Assembly (NCBI GenBank): GCA_902538565.1
Contig: CACBFQ010000002.1
Location: forward strand, 93,908 to 157,907
Source of the DNA: an uncultured Fidelibacterota bacterium
GTDB taxonomy: Bacteria; Fidelibacterota; Marinisomatia; Marinisomatales; Marinisomataceae
Length of the DNA stretch: 64,000 nt
Direction: 5' to 3'
The position numbers were made by a program, and so were the translations under genes. A model generated the notes under the pieces. It worked only from the letters and a program-made list of their open reading frames with translations, was not told the origin of the DNA and ran no database searches. Within the stretch, counting starts at the first letter, position 1, and each line of letters starts with the position of its first letter. Positions 16,154 to 24,465 of the stretch are shown in pieces.

Positions 16154-18032
16154 CGTCTTTTAAAGATTTTACTTCAAGAATTTTTTCTAGTTCATCCATT
16201 AAGAAGTTCATTTTTCTTGAAACGGCTTCAAATGGCTCACTAGTTGTCATATCTACTCCAGCCAAATTAAGTAATTCTACTGGATAATCTGAACTTCCGC
16301 TCGATAAAAAAGCAATGAATCCATCGATACCTGCTTGTCCTTCGTTTTGAACTCTCTCCGAAACTTTTTCACCAGCAGCAAATGAAGTTGCATAGGCATA
16401 AACATAATAGTTTCTGTAGAAATGAGGTATTCGAGCCCATGAAAATGCTTCCTCTTCCGTAATTTGCATACTTGGACCCCAATATTTACTATAAATATCA
16501 CCGAAAGTAGTAGTCAAAAAGTCTTCAGTGAGAATTTCACCTCTTTCAGCTGCTTCATGTATTTTTAATTCAAACTCAGCAAATCTAGCTTGTCTATAAT
16601 ATGTCGATCCAATGTCTTGAATATATTTCTGAATAAGAACTGCTCGTTCTTGGTCATTTTGAGCATTGGCCATTAGATAGTCCATTAGTAATGATTCAGT
16701 AGTAACAGATGCTACCTCAGCATTAAATGTATTATAACCGCTATAAACATATGGCTGATTTTTTTCACTTAAATAAGAGTGAAAAGCATGGCCGAGTTCA
16801 TGCGCCAAAGTAAATACGTCATCTAGTTTTCCAGAAAAATTGAGTTTCACATAAGGAGAAACTCCCCAAACTGAATATTGATAGGCTCCACTTTCTTTTC
16901 CTTGGTTTTCAAAAACATCGATAAGGTTTTCATTGTACATCATGTCAATAATTTCTTGAATTTCAGGACCAAGAGGCATCAACGCTTCTTTTACAATCTC
17001 TTGCGCTTCTTCATAAGTATAATCTCGAGAAAATTCAGATAAAGGTGCATATGTATCGAAAGGTTCAATCTTTTCCAATCCTAAATATTTAGCTTTAATT
17101 GAAGCCCACCTGTGCAATGGTTCTAAATTATCATTCACACTTGCAATTAGATTCTTATATACATCAGTAGAAATTCCAGCACTTTTAAGTCTAGCCTCTA
17201 AAGTATTATTATACCCTCTAACATTTGCATAAAAAACATTTTTTTCAACATTACCTTTCATTAAAACTGACATTGTGTTTATTGTATTACCAAAAGGAAC
17301 ATACAAAGCTTTATACATATCTTCTCTTACTCTTCGATTAGTAGAGCTTGTGTATTTTCCATATCTTCCCTCCGACATTGTAACTTCATTTCCAGACTCA
17401 TCTTTAAATATTCCCCATTTGTAGTCTGTAGACTTCATTATTTCATATGCCTCACTTGGAACACCGCTCATTTTACCAGTCATGGTTAATATTCTTTCTT
17501 CGTTTTCAGATAATGTATGAGGTTTATCAAGATACAAATCTTTAAAACTTTTTTCATATACCGCCAGCTTAGGTTCTGAATCCATAAAAGATTCAACTAC
17601 TGAATAATCTTTCTCAAGCATCTCAGGTGCATAATATGAACTATATTCTCCTGATTTAATAGCTGCGTTTCTAACCCTTTGATACATGGCTTGGTATTTC
17701 TCATTTTTTAAGTCCGTATTTAAAGAATTTGCTGAATAATGAAATAATCTTCCAAATAGTTGGTTAATCTCTTCTGACAATTCAATCGCTTCTAATAAAT
17801 TTGCAGAGCTTGATAAGAGTTTTCCTTTATAATCAGCAAACTTTGGTGAAAGCTCTTTAACCTTTTTTAAATCCTCCTCCCATGCCTCGTCAGATGGGTA
17901 TACTTTGGTTAAGTCCCACTTATATTTGTCATCAATTTCTGATCTTAGTGGAACTGCAGAACTATTGGAAGTGTCATTTGGTGTACATGCCATAAACATG
18001 AAAATGTAAAAAATTAAAAGTCTAAAATACAT
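16143..18032 (-). CDS. M3B oligoendopeptidase, lipoprotein form
   Basis: 629 residues matching oligoendopeptidase F (peptidase family M3B). The zinc-binding HExxH is in FTLAHELGHAFHS (about 417-429), followed by the downstream Glu in FNAEVASVTTE. The whole C-terminal helical region (FAEFELKIHE, YYVYAYATSFAAGE) is conserved. The N-terminus (MYFRLLIFYIFMFMAC) is a lipoprotein signal with cysteine about residue 16, so the enzyme is anchored outside the cytoplasm; classical PepF is cytoplasmic. It would cut short peptides, probably in the periplasm. First gene of a three-gene run with the PepSY and metallophosphatase-like genes, divergent from the patatin gene (61-base gap). Confidence 0.92.
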   Translation of the reverse strand: MYFRLLIFYIFMFMACTPNDTSNSSAVPLRSEIDDKYKWDLTKVYPSDEAWEEDLKKVKELSPKFADYKGKLLSSSANLLEAIELSEEINQLFGRLFHYSANSLNTDLKNEKYQAMYQRVRNAAIKSGEYSSYYAPEMLEKDYSVVESFMDSEPKLAVYEKSFKDLYLDKPHTLSENEERILTMTGKMSGVPSEAYEIMKSTDYKWGIFKDESGNEVTMSEGRYGKYTSSTNRRVREDMYKALYVPFGNTINTMSVLMKGNVEKNVFYANVRGYNNTLEARLKSAGISTDVYKNLIASVNDNLEPLHRWASIKAKYLGLEKIEPFDTYAPLSEFSRDYTYEEAQEIVKEALMPLGPEIQEIIDMMYNENLIDVFENQGKESGAYQYSVWGVSPYVKLNFSGKLDDVFTLAHELGHAFHSYLSEKNQPYVYSGYNTFNAEVASVTTESLLMDYLMANAQNDQERAVLIQKYIQDIGSTYYRQARFAEFELKIHEAAERGEILTEDFLTTTFGDIYSKYWGPSMQITEEEAFSWARIPHFYRNYYVYAYATSFAAGEKVSERVQNEGQAGIDGFIAFLSSGSSDYPVELLNLAGVDMTTSEPFEAVSRKMNFLMDELEKILEVKSLKDVEL

Positions 18033-18093
18033 AGTAAATATTCCTTATTAGTTTAATGAGTAATAATTTCCAATTAGTATAATAAAAATTACG

Positions 18094-18891
18094 ATGAAAA
18101 AAAATTATAAAATTGGTATTGCATTGGGCGGTGGAGCTGCTAGAGGATATGCTCATATTGGAGTATTAAATGCAATTGATGAACTAAAGATACCAATATC
18201 ATATGTTTCTGGAACGAGCATTGGGTCATTTATTGGTGCTTTGTATGCCTCTGGAAATCTTAAAACATTCGAGCAAGAAGTAAGATCAAGAAATAGCTTT
18301 ATGAAAGACGTACTTTTTAAACTTGATCCTATTTTTCCAAAACTATCAATTATGAACGGAAATGAGGTTATTAAGATTTTTAAAGAATTAACCGATATAA
18401 GAACATTTGAAGAGCTTAATATACCCTTAACAACCGTAGCAACTGACATCGTAAATAATGTAAAAATAGAATCAAACAAAGGGGATTTAATCAATGCTAT
18501 TAAAGCAAGCATTGCTATTCCTGGAGTATTGACTCCAACATATGTAAATGATAATCTTTGCGTTGATGGTGGATTAATTGATCCAGTACCATTACAGTCA
18601 ATAATTGATATGGGATCAAATAGAACAATTGCTGTAAACCTTTACGGTCTTCAAACCTCTAAAAAGAAAGACAGTAAATATAATATAGTTGATATTGTTG
18701 ATAGGTCAGCTAAAATTATTCTTAATAATGTTACTCACCTTAGCTTTAAAAATAATGAACCTAATATTTTAATCGAACCTCCAATAGATCAGTTTTACGG
18801 ATGGGATTTTCATAAAGCAAATGAACTGATTGATATTGGATATGATACGGCTAAAGAAATTTTGAATGTAAATTCAGAGCTATTTATTTAA
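18094..18891 (+). CDS. Patatin-like phospholipase (RssA family)
   Basis: 265 residues. The oxyanion motif GGGAARGYAHIGVL (about 11-24), the nucleophile elbow SGTSIGSF (Ser about 42) and the catalytic Asp in VDGGLIDPVP (about 156) form the Ser-Asp dyad of patatin-type lipid acyl hydrolases. There is no signal peptide, so it probably acts on the inner leaflet or cytoplasmic lipids. It is one of few plus-strand genes here; its 3' end overlaps the convergent aminotransferase by 12 bases. Confidence 0.92.
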   Translation: MKKNYKIGIALGGGAARGYAHIGVLNAIDELKIPISYVSGTSIGSFIGALYASGNLKTFEQEVRSRNSFMKDVLFKLDPIFPKLSIMNGNEVIKIFKELTDIRTFEELNIPLTTVATDIVNNVKIESNKGDLINAIKASIAIPGVLTPTYVNDNLCVDGGLIDPVPLQSIIDMGSNRTIAVNLYGLQTSKKKDSKYNIVDIVDRSAKIILNNVTHLSFKNNEPNILIEPPIDQFYGWDFHKANELIDIGYDTAKEILNVNSELFI

Positions 18892-20001
18892 AACATTCTT
18901 TAAAGAATCAAGACAATAATCTACGCTCTCGCTTCTGGCATTATATCCCATTAATCCAATTCTCCATATTTTTCCAGAAAATTTTCCTAATCCTGCTCCA
19001 ATTTCTAAGTTAAAATCGTTTAGAAGCATTGATCGAATCTCAAGATCATCATAACCATCAGGAATATAGATAGAATTCATTTGTGGCAATCGATATTCTT
19101 TGTCTACAACAAAATTGAAACTCATTTCATCAAGACCTTCTTTTAGCCTAAAATGTGCATTTAAATGTCTATTCCATAGCTTTTCAAGTGTTTCATCACA
19201 TGCAAGCCTTAAAGCTTCATGTAATGCAAAAATAGAATTAATGGGAGCAGTATGATGATAACTTCTTTTCCCTTGTCCGCTCCAATAATCTAAAACTAGA
19301 GTCTGATCTAAAAACCAACTCTGAATTTTTGAATTTCTATTTTTAATTTTTTCGATAGCTTTGTCAGAAAATGTTAATGGTGATAAACCAGGAACGCATG
19401 AAAGACATTTTTGACTACCCGAATATACTGCATCCAATCCCCATTCATCAGTCAAAATTGGAATTCCTGTAAATGAAGTAACAGTATCTGCAATAACCAA
19501 ACATCCATATTTTTTAGATATTTCGGCAATCTCTTTTGCATCACTTCTTACTCCTGTTGATGTTTCAGCATGAACAAAAGCTACCACCTTAGTATCAGGA
19601 TTTTTCTTTAAAGATTCTTCGAGCTTATCAAGAGAGACTGGGGTGCCCCATTCATCATCTACTATAATTGCTTCGCCACCAATTCTTTCGACATTCTCAA
19701 CCATTCGCCCACCAAAGAGTCCATTTACACAAACAATTACTTTATCACCCGGCTCAACTAAATTAACAAAACTGGCTTCCATACCTGCACTTCCAGGCGC
19801 AGAAATGGCAATAGTAAATTCATTTTTGGTTTGAAATAAATATCTCAGCATGGACTTAACTTCATCCATCATTTCAACGAACTTTGGATCTAAATGTCCA
19901 ACTTCAGGTCTTATTAAGGCTTCTGATACTTCAGGATATAAGTTTGTAGGTCCAGCACCCAAAAGCCTTCTTTCAGGCGTTTGAAAAGAACTATATTTCA
20001 T
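18880..20001 (-). CDS. Class V aminotransferase (alanine-glyoxylate / serine-pyruvate type)
   Basis: 373 residues. It begins with LLGAGPTNLYPEVSEAL, the hallmark of AGXT-like class V PLP enzymes, then GSAGMEASFVN and the PLP lysine in YSGSQKCLSCVPGLSP (about residue 195). The C-terminal LEIGAGLGKFSGKIWRIGLMG is also typical. It probably moves amino groups between alanine or serine and glyoxylate. Substrate cannot be decided from sequence. It is not near the aromatic genes and is not the expected class I aromatic transaminase. Confidence 0.9.
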   Translation of the reverse strand: MKYSSFQTPERRLLGAGPTNLYPEVSEALIRPEVGHLDPKFVEMMDEVKSMLRYLFQTKNEFTIAISAPGSAGMEASFVNLVEPGDKVIVCVNGLFGGRMVENVERIGGEAIIVDDEWGTPVSLDKLEESLKKNPDTKVVAFVHAETSTGVRSDAKEIAEISKKYGCLVIADTVTSFTGIPILTDEWGLDAVYSGSQKCLSCVPGLSPLTFSDKAIEKIKNRNSKIQSWFLDQTLVLDYWSGQGKRSYHHTAPINSIFALHEALRLACDETLEKLWNRHLNAHFRLKEGLDEMSFNFVVDKEYRLPQMNSIYIPDGYDDLEIRSMLLNDFNLEIGAGLGKFSGKIWRIGLMGYNARSESVDYCLDSLKNVLNK

Positions 20002-20024
20002 TTTCCCCCAATATATGTTTTCAA

Positions 20025-20639
20025 TTAGTCTTCAAAAACTTCGCTTTTATCCTTTATTAAAACTGTCATTTCAATTTTTTCTAAAGGATTATCATTCATA
20101 TCTTTTTCGGAATTAACTATTAAGTCTATTACTTCAAGGCCTTTAATTACCTTACCAAAAACGGTATAATTTTTGTCCAAGAAAGGCGCATTATCATGAC
20201 AAACAAAAAATTGACTAGAAGCACTATTTGGGTCGTTTGTACGAGCCATAGATAAGATGCCTTTAGTGTGAGGAATATCGTTAAATTCGGCAGGAATTAA
20301 CCAAGTATTCGGATCATTTTCATCTCCAAGACCAAAGAACTTTCCAGCCCTGCCTCCAGTTCCGTGCAAAGCTCTATTATCTAATTTTGAATTTGGGTCT
20401 CCACCTTGAATGACAAAACCAGGTATAACTCTATGAAACGTAGTTCCATTAAAATATTCTTCTTCTGCTAGAGTGATAAAACTCTCTACATGCATGGGCG
20501 CAACGTCAGGGTAAAATTCAACTACCATATCTCCATGCTTAGTGGAAATTACAGCTACTCTCTCTTCATGTGTCATGTTCATACAAGAAACTCCTATAAA
20601 TGTTAAAATTGCGGCTAGAATTAAAAATTTTGATTTCAT
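20025..20639 (-). CDS. Cyclophilin-type peptidyl-prolyl isomerase, lipoprotein
   Basis: 204 residues. A lipobox signal (FIGVSC, Cys about 19) precedes a compact cyclophilin domain. That domain contains HGDMVVEFYPDVAPMHVESF, FHRVIPGFVIQGGDP, SMARTNDPNSASSQFFV and the FGKVIKGLEVID end. The active-site Arg of FHRVIPGF and the Gln-Phe-Phe segment are intact. Likely a periplasmic, membrane-tethered folding helper. It lies downstream of the aminotransferase start by only 23 bases in reading order (it is the upstream gene), so the two may share a transcript. Confidence 0.93.
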   Translation of the reverse strand: MKSKFLILAAILTFIGVSCMNMTHEERVAVISTKHGDMVVEFYPDVAPMHVESFITLAEEEYFNGTTFHRVIPGFVIQGGDPNSKLDNRALHGTGGRAGKFFGLGDENDPNTWLIPAEFNDIPHTKGILSMARTNDPNSASSQFFVCHDNAPFLDKNYTVFGKVIKGLEVIDLIVNSEKDMNDNPLEKIEMTVLIKDKSEVFED

Positions 20640-20669
20640 ATTAGATAGTATAATTTAAGACAATAATTC

Positions 20670-20702
20670 TTTTTGTTGGGCAAAAAATATGCCCAACAAA
20701 AA
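20670..20702. other. Perfect inverted repeat between genes
   Basis: TTTTTGTTGGGC (20670-20681) and GCCCAACAAAAA (20691-20702) are perfectly complementary; one more A-T pair extends the stem to 13. The run of T is at the 5' arm and A at the 3' arm on both strands, so there is no U-tract after the hairpin. It is therefore not a textbook intrinsic terminator, although it may stop or stabilise the transcript of the gene at 20717. Confidence 0.6.
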
Positions 20703-20716
20703 GTTTTCTTTAAAGT

Positions 20717-21259
20717 TTATTCAGATTCTTTGATTACTGGTCTAGACCATTGCTCAACTCCAGCTATCTTCAAGTCTTCATTGAAGTAAAAGAGTTCCAT
20801 CAATTCTAGTTCTAGAACAGTTCCATCTTTGAAACTATCTTTAACATAAGAACTAACGGTTACAGCTGCTCCGCCTGGTCTATTTTTAATTTTATTTGGT
20901 AAGATTGCCCATAACTTTCTTTCATGAGAAATACGTGATTCTAAACGATTTTTAATCTCAGTATTTGTTAAAAAAGTTACGGAACCGTCTAAAGACCTGA
21001 ACCACACTGAATCGGAGATAGCAGATGAAATTCCTTCATAATCAAGTTCTTCAAAATCTTTGAAAAAATTTTCCAAAATTTCAACTTCACCATCATTAGA
21101 ATAAACAAAAGGGTTTCCTCCATAAAGCTCAGTATTATTTCCTCCTCTACCGTAGAATTTTCCACCTTCAGAATATTCATTTGACGAAGAATTAACACAT
21201 GAAAATAATAACATATTTGTACAAGCTATTGAAAGATAGATTATATTTTTATTAAACAT
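20717..21259 (-). CDS. SnoaL-like lipoprotein, paralogue of 21373 gene
   Basis: 180 residues. A lipoprotein signal (MLLFSC, Cys about 21) is followed by one domain of about 130 residues. Its opening (EGGKFYGRG ... NPFVYSNDGEVEILENFF) closely parallels the second domain of the next gene upstream (EGGKFVGRN ... RPFVFSNRGEVEKLEAFL). The overall pattern of helix pair plus sheet with tryptophans looks like a SnoaL/NTF2-type cone fold. No catalytic residues can be named. Tandem duplication of the neighbour with loss of one domain is likely. Confidence 0.55.
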   Translation of the reverse strand: MFNKNIIYLSIACTNMLLFSCVNSSSNEYSEGGKFYGRGGNNTELYGGNPFVYSNDGEVEILENFFKDFEELDYEGISSAISDSVWFRSLDGSVTFLTNTEIKNRLESRISHERKLWAILPNKIKNRPGGAAVTVSSYVKDSFKDGTVLELELMELFYFNEDLKIAGVEQWSRPVIKESE

Positions 21260-21317
21260 TAAATACTCCTTTTTTAAAAAATTAATTCATGAATGTTAGG
21301 AAAAGATTTGATTTAAA

Positions 21318-21352
21318 TATAGTTGCCATATATTTAATATATGGCAACTATA
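21318..21352. other. Perfect 16-bp hairpin between genes
   Basis: TATAGTTGCCATATAT (21318-21333) is followed after three bases by its exact reverse complement (21337-21352). It sits 21 bases after the stop of the gene at 21373 in its reading direction. There is no clear U-run, so it is a weak terminator at best; an mRNA-stabilising hairpin or protein-binding palindrome are alternatives. Confidence 0.6.
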
Positions 21353-21372
21353 ATGTCTTTCAACTTTTATTC

Positions 21373-22341
21373 TTAGGAGTTGTTATCAGACGATAATGGC
21401 TTAGCATACTGTGTTACAGCACTAATTTTTCCATCTAAATCAAAGAAATATGTTTCAGAAACATCTGCTTCCCAAACATCTCCTTCTTTTGATTCAACTC
21501 TAGCAGTTGACCATACAATTAATCCAGATTGTGGATCAGTATCTTTGATTTTTATTGGAATCATTGCCCAAGCTTGCCAGTTTTGAGATTTTCTTCCCGC
21601 CATAAGCACTCTTAAATCATCATGTGTCATTTCTGAATCATTAAAAGTAAATGGATTAGCTAGAAATTCTAGCGCTGCATCTGCATCCATATTATTTGCT
21701 GCTTCAAGAAAAGCTTCAAGTTTTTCTACCTCTCCTCTATTAGAAAATACAAAAGGTCTTCCAGACCAGTCGTTATCAGGATTTCTTCCGACAAATTTTC
21801 CACCCTCTGGTAAACCGTGAGTAGTGAATTCTGGATTAGGATTTGGTCTATACCATTGATTCCAACCACCCAACTTTCCTTCTTCGTCAATATAGTAGAT
21901 TTCAAAAAGATTATGTCTTTCTTTTTGTCCATTTTGAAATAATCTGTCTTCAACAGACCAAGTCAAAACTCGAGTAATATCATCACCTTTAAATTTAACA
22001 GGAAGCATTGCGAAAATATCCATATTAAGAGTTTCAACCTCATTATCAAAATATTCAGTCATACCCTCTGACATATTTTCAACAAATTCATCTCTGTAAA
22101 GAGATTTCATAGCATTCCAGTCTCTTGCATTGTATGCATCTGTTGACTGCTGAACGATATCCATATATTTATTATCTGCTAAAACGTATGCACTGCCATT
22201 AAGTTCATTGTCCTCACCAGGTTCAAATTTACCAGCAGATTCAACGCCTTCGTAATTAACTACTGGCGGTGATGCAAACATCACAAATAGTCCAGCTGCA
22301 ACAAGCATTAATGTAGGTAATGAATCGTAATCTAATTTCAT
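21373..22341 (-). CDS. Exported protein with two SnoaL-like domains
   Basis: 322 residues. A hydrophobic N-terminal segment (about 10-25, LMLVAAGLFVMFAS) is a signal peptide or anchor. Two similar domains follow, about 60-175 and 195-310. Each begins with a helix carrying Asp/Ala-rich turns (STDAYNARDWNAMKSLY; LEAANNMDADAALEFL) and ends with a sheet containing Trp and a YYIDEEGKL or YFFDLDGKI strand. This is the plan of SnoaL/NTF2-like proteins. The second domain is duplicated in the downstream lipoprotein gene. Start is preceded by an AAAAAGGAGGTAAAA box, a strong ribosome site. Function unknown. Confidence 0.6.
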   Translation of the reverse strand: MKLDYDSLPTLMLVAAGLFVMFASPPVVNYEGVESAGKFEPGEDNELNGSAYVLADNKYMDIVQQSTDAYNARDWNAMKSLYRDEFVENMSEGMTEYFDNEVETLNMDIFAMLPVKFKGDDITRVLTWSVEDRLFQNGQKERHNLFEIYYIDEEGKLGGWNQWYRPNPNPEFTTHGLPEGGKFVGRNPDNDWSGRPFVFSNRGEVEKLEAFLEAANNMDADAALEFLANPFTFNDSEMTHDDLRVLMAGRKSQNWQAWAMIPIKIKDTDPQSGLIVWSTARVESKEGDVWEADVSETYFFDLDGKISAVTQYAKPLSSDNNS

Positions 22342-22432
22342 ATTTTTACCTCCTTTTTTTCGTTAATAATTATAAAAATAAAGATTTTTTAGTTGAATTG
22401 TAAAAGGATATTTTTGACATGAAGTAAATTTG

Positions 22433-22505
22433 TGGAGCCGGTCGGGATCGAACCGACGACCTCGTGAATGCCATCCACGCGCTCTCCCAACTGAGCTACG
22501 GCCCC
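22433..22505 (-). tRNA. tRNA-Ala (GGC)
   Basis: On the minus strand: acceptor GGGGCCG/CGGCTCC including the G3-U70 pair that defines alanine tRNAs, and D-stem GCTC/GAGC. The anticodon stem is CGTGG/TCACG with loop ATGGCAT (anticodon GGC), the T-loop is TTCGATC and the discriminator A. CCA is not encoded. Confidence 0.97.
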
Positions 22506-22522
22506 TATATTATTGTAAGTTT

Positions 22523-22555
22523 AAAAAAAAGGGCTACAATATTGTAGCCCTTTTT
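22523..22555. terminator. Bidirectional intrinsic terminator
   Basis: A-run, then GGGCTACAAT/ATTGTAGCCC (a perfect 10-bp stem with essentially no spacer), then T-run. Because A and T runs flank both sides it can work in both directions. It ends the repeat-lipoprotein transcript (gene at 22579) and insulates the tRNA-Ala gene. Confidence 0.85.
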
Positions 22556-22578
22556 AAAAAAATAAATGACGTTCAGGA

Positions 22579-23472
22579 TTATCCGCGAGTACCTTCGCTT
22601 TCTCCTTCACTTTCATCATCATTACCTCTTTTTCTACAATTATCAATCCATGCTTGCTTCATTTCCTCTGGAGAATTTACTGTTAATGAAGAACCATCTT
22701 CGAACATTAAATCAACTGGGAAAACAACTTCAGGTCTTTTCTTTTCTCCCGTATATGATTCATAGAAAGCGCCCATTTTTTCCTCAAGATCTTTTTCATC
22801 TTCTGCTGTTAGAACAGTTCCATCAGGCATAGTAAAGCTTACAGGAAAGCCAAAGGTGAAACATTTTTTGTCATCTTCTTCGCCTCTACAAGCTTGAAAT
22901 GCTTCTTTAAGTTCATCATCTGAATTGATAGTAACTGTTTCAACTTCATCGCCTCTACCAAATTGAATTTGAATTGGAAATACAAATTCAGGTTTTTGCT
23001 TTTCACCAGTTTCTTCATAATTCGCTTTCATAGCGTCTCTGAACTCTTGATAGTCATTGGCAGTGTATGATGTTTCTCCAAGTGAGAAAGTCAATGGAAA
23101 TACAAATTTGAAGCATCTTTTGTCATGCCTTTTTCTTTCTTCCATACCATCTCTGCCACCCAACTTTCTTCCGTCCTTAGCAAAGAAAATTTCTGTCATA
23201 TCTCCTGCATCTAAAGCCATGTCTCCAAGGGATATTTGATAACCATATTCTGGAGAAATTTCTGCTTTATACATCATATAATCATAATATTCTTCACCAA
23301 TCGCATATAATGACATTGAAGGTACATCAACTTCATCAATTTCAAATTTGTTTGGATCAGAAATAATTGCTTCAATAAGTTGCGTGTCAGACATTTCTTG
23401 TTTATAAGACATGTTGTCATCACAAGAAGTAATCATAAAAATTAGTGTAAATATCAGTAAAAGTTTTCTCAT
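22579..23472 (-). CDS. Lipoprotein with internal Cys-Phe-rich repeats
   Basis: 297 residues. A lipobox signal (MITSC, Cys about 17) is followed by a linker, then two tandem units of about 80-85 residues. Each has the pattern K-C-F-x-F-x-F-P ... PE(F/V)VFP(I/V) ... A(C/W)x: KRCFKFVFPLTF...KPEFVFPIQIQF...QACRG, then KKCFTFGFPVSF...RPEVVFPVDLMF...DNCRK. One cysteine at each unit start and one at its end could form disulfides. The C-terminus is Glu/Ser/Gly-rich. I know similar lipoproteins in Bacteroidota but no function. A strong terminator follows the gene. Confidence 0.6.
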   Translation of the reverse strand: MRKLLLIFTLIFMITSCDDNMSYKQEMSDTQLIEAIISDPNKFEIDEVDVPSMSLYAIGEEYYDYMMYKAEISPEYGYQISLGDMALDAGDMTEIFFAKDGRKLGGRDGMEERKRHDKRCFKFVFPLTFSLGETSYTANDYQEFRDAMKANYEETGEKQKPEFVFPIQIQFGRGDEVETVTINSDDELKEAFQACRGEEDDKKCFTFGFPVSFTMPDGTVLTAEDEKDLEEKMGAFYESYTGEKKRPEVVFPVDLMFEDGSSLTVNSPEEMKQAWIDNCRKRGNDDESEGESEGTRG

Positions 23473-23501
23473 TACAATCCTTTATTTTTGTTAAATATAA
23501 T

Positions 23502-24029
23502 TTATCTAAATTTTTTCTTTCTGTCAAAATTTCTTTTTGACATATCTGAACCACGCTCAGCCATTCTCTTTGTAGCTTCAAATATAATTTTTTCTTCTTG
23601 AAAAACTAACTTTGTTCTTTGTTCGTTACTTAATACGCTAGTAGTATTTTTCAAAAATTCAGATTCTAGTTTAGCTAACTCTTCCTTCATTTCAAGCTGA
23701 TACTTTATTGCAGTATCTACGTCAAACTTTGATACATCCTTTGCTTTAGATCGCAGCTTACTTACCTTCTCGCGATATTGCTTTTGAGTTTCACGTACCA
23801 GGTCTTTATATTCTTTTTGCATTGGAAAAAACTGTTGCGCTTGTTCTGGTGATAAATCTAAATAATTGGTTTGAATACCAATCATAGTAGATTCTTTTTG
23901 ATCTTGTAATTGCTCCATACGTTTTTTACGCATATCCATTTTTTCCATATCTTCTGCATTTTTACGTTGCATCTGACCTTGAGCAAAGACACTTGTTAAG
24001 AATATTGATAAAATAAGTAATTGTTTCAT
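23502..24029 (-). CDS. Periplasmic Spy/CpxP-like helical protein
   Basis: 175 residues. A signal peptide ends at SVFAQG (about 18). The mature protein is charged and helical, rich in Met, Gln, Lys and Glu. It has a segment LDLSPEQAQQFFPMQKEYKDLVRE and a second SVLSNEQRTKLVFQEEKI, which correspond to the two LTxxQ-like turns of Spy/CpxP or heavy-metal-resistance (CnrR-like) periplasmic proteins. Such proteins act as small chaperones or stress sensors. Sequence identity is low; the family is suggested by architecture. Confidence 0.55.
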   Translation of the reverse strand: MKQLLILSIFLTSVFAQGQMQRKNAEDMEKMDMRKKRMEQLQDQKESTMIGIQTNYLDLSPEQAQQFFPMQKEYKDLVRETQKQYREKVSKLRSKAKDVSKFDVDTAIKYQLEMKEELAKLESEFLKNTTSVLSNEQRTKLVFQEEKIIFEATKRMAERGSDMSKRNFDRKKKFR

Positions 24030-24092
24030 GATTTCTCCTGTTTATTAATCATATGTACTTTTTTAAACACTGTTATTTAAAAAAAGTTTCAA

Positions 24093-24455
24093 TTAACCCT
24101 TTCTAGCATTCATAAATGACTTAACTGACATTATAAATCCAACAAGACATAAAACAAAAGTTGTAAACTGTTCAACGGTTGCTAAAGGCCTTTCTAACTC
24201 ATTGCCACTTAAAAGATAACTAGCTAAATCAGAAACAGATCCAAAAGTAGCTCCAATACCAAGAATTAATATTAGTACATTAACATGTGCAAAATGTTTA
24301 TGAAATTTTGGAAAAGTTCTTCCTAAGAATAAAACAATCTGCATCAAAAGCCCGAGAATTGAAGGAATGAGCGCAGTAAAAGTCATAGCAGAGGCATAAA
24401 ATGCTATGCCTAAAATAATTAAACTAATACTAATTTTATTAAAAATATTATCCAT
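24093..24455 (-). CDS. Small four-helix membrane protein, unknown
   Basis: 120 residues with about four hydrophobic spans (roughly 8-25, 28-45, 57-80, 92-110) and short basic termini. I recognise no family. It lies 10 bases after tyrA in reading order, so it is likely the last gene of the aromatic operon by transcription. Nothing in its sequence links it to aromatic metabolism; a small transporter-like role cannot be excluded. Confidence 0.6.
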   Translation of the reverse strand: MDNIFNKISISLIILGIAFYASAMTFTALIPSILGLLMQIVLFLGRTFPKFHKHFAHVNVLILILGIGATFGSVSDLASYLLSGNELERPLATVEQFTTFVLCLVGFIMSVKSFMNARKG

Positions 24456-24465
24456 AATGTTCCCC

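Noticed and set aside
22430..22765. A plus-strand frame beginning in tRNA-Ala
   Set aside because: It reads the antisense of the tRNA and of the repeat lipoprotein; there is no independent support.
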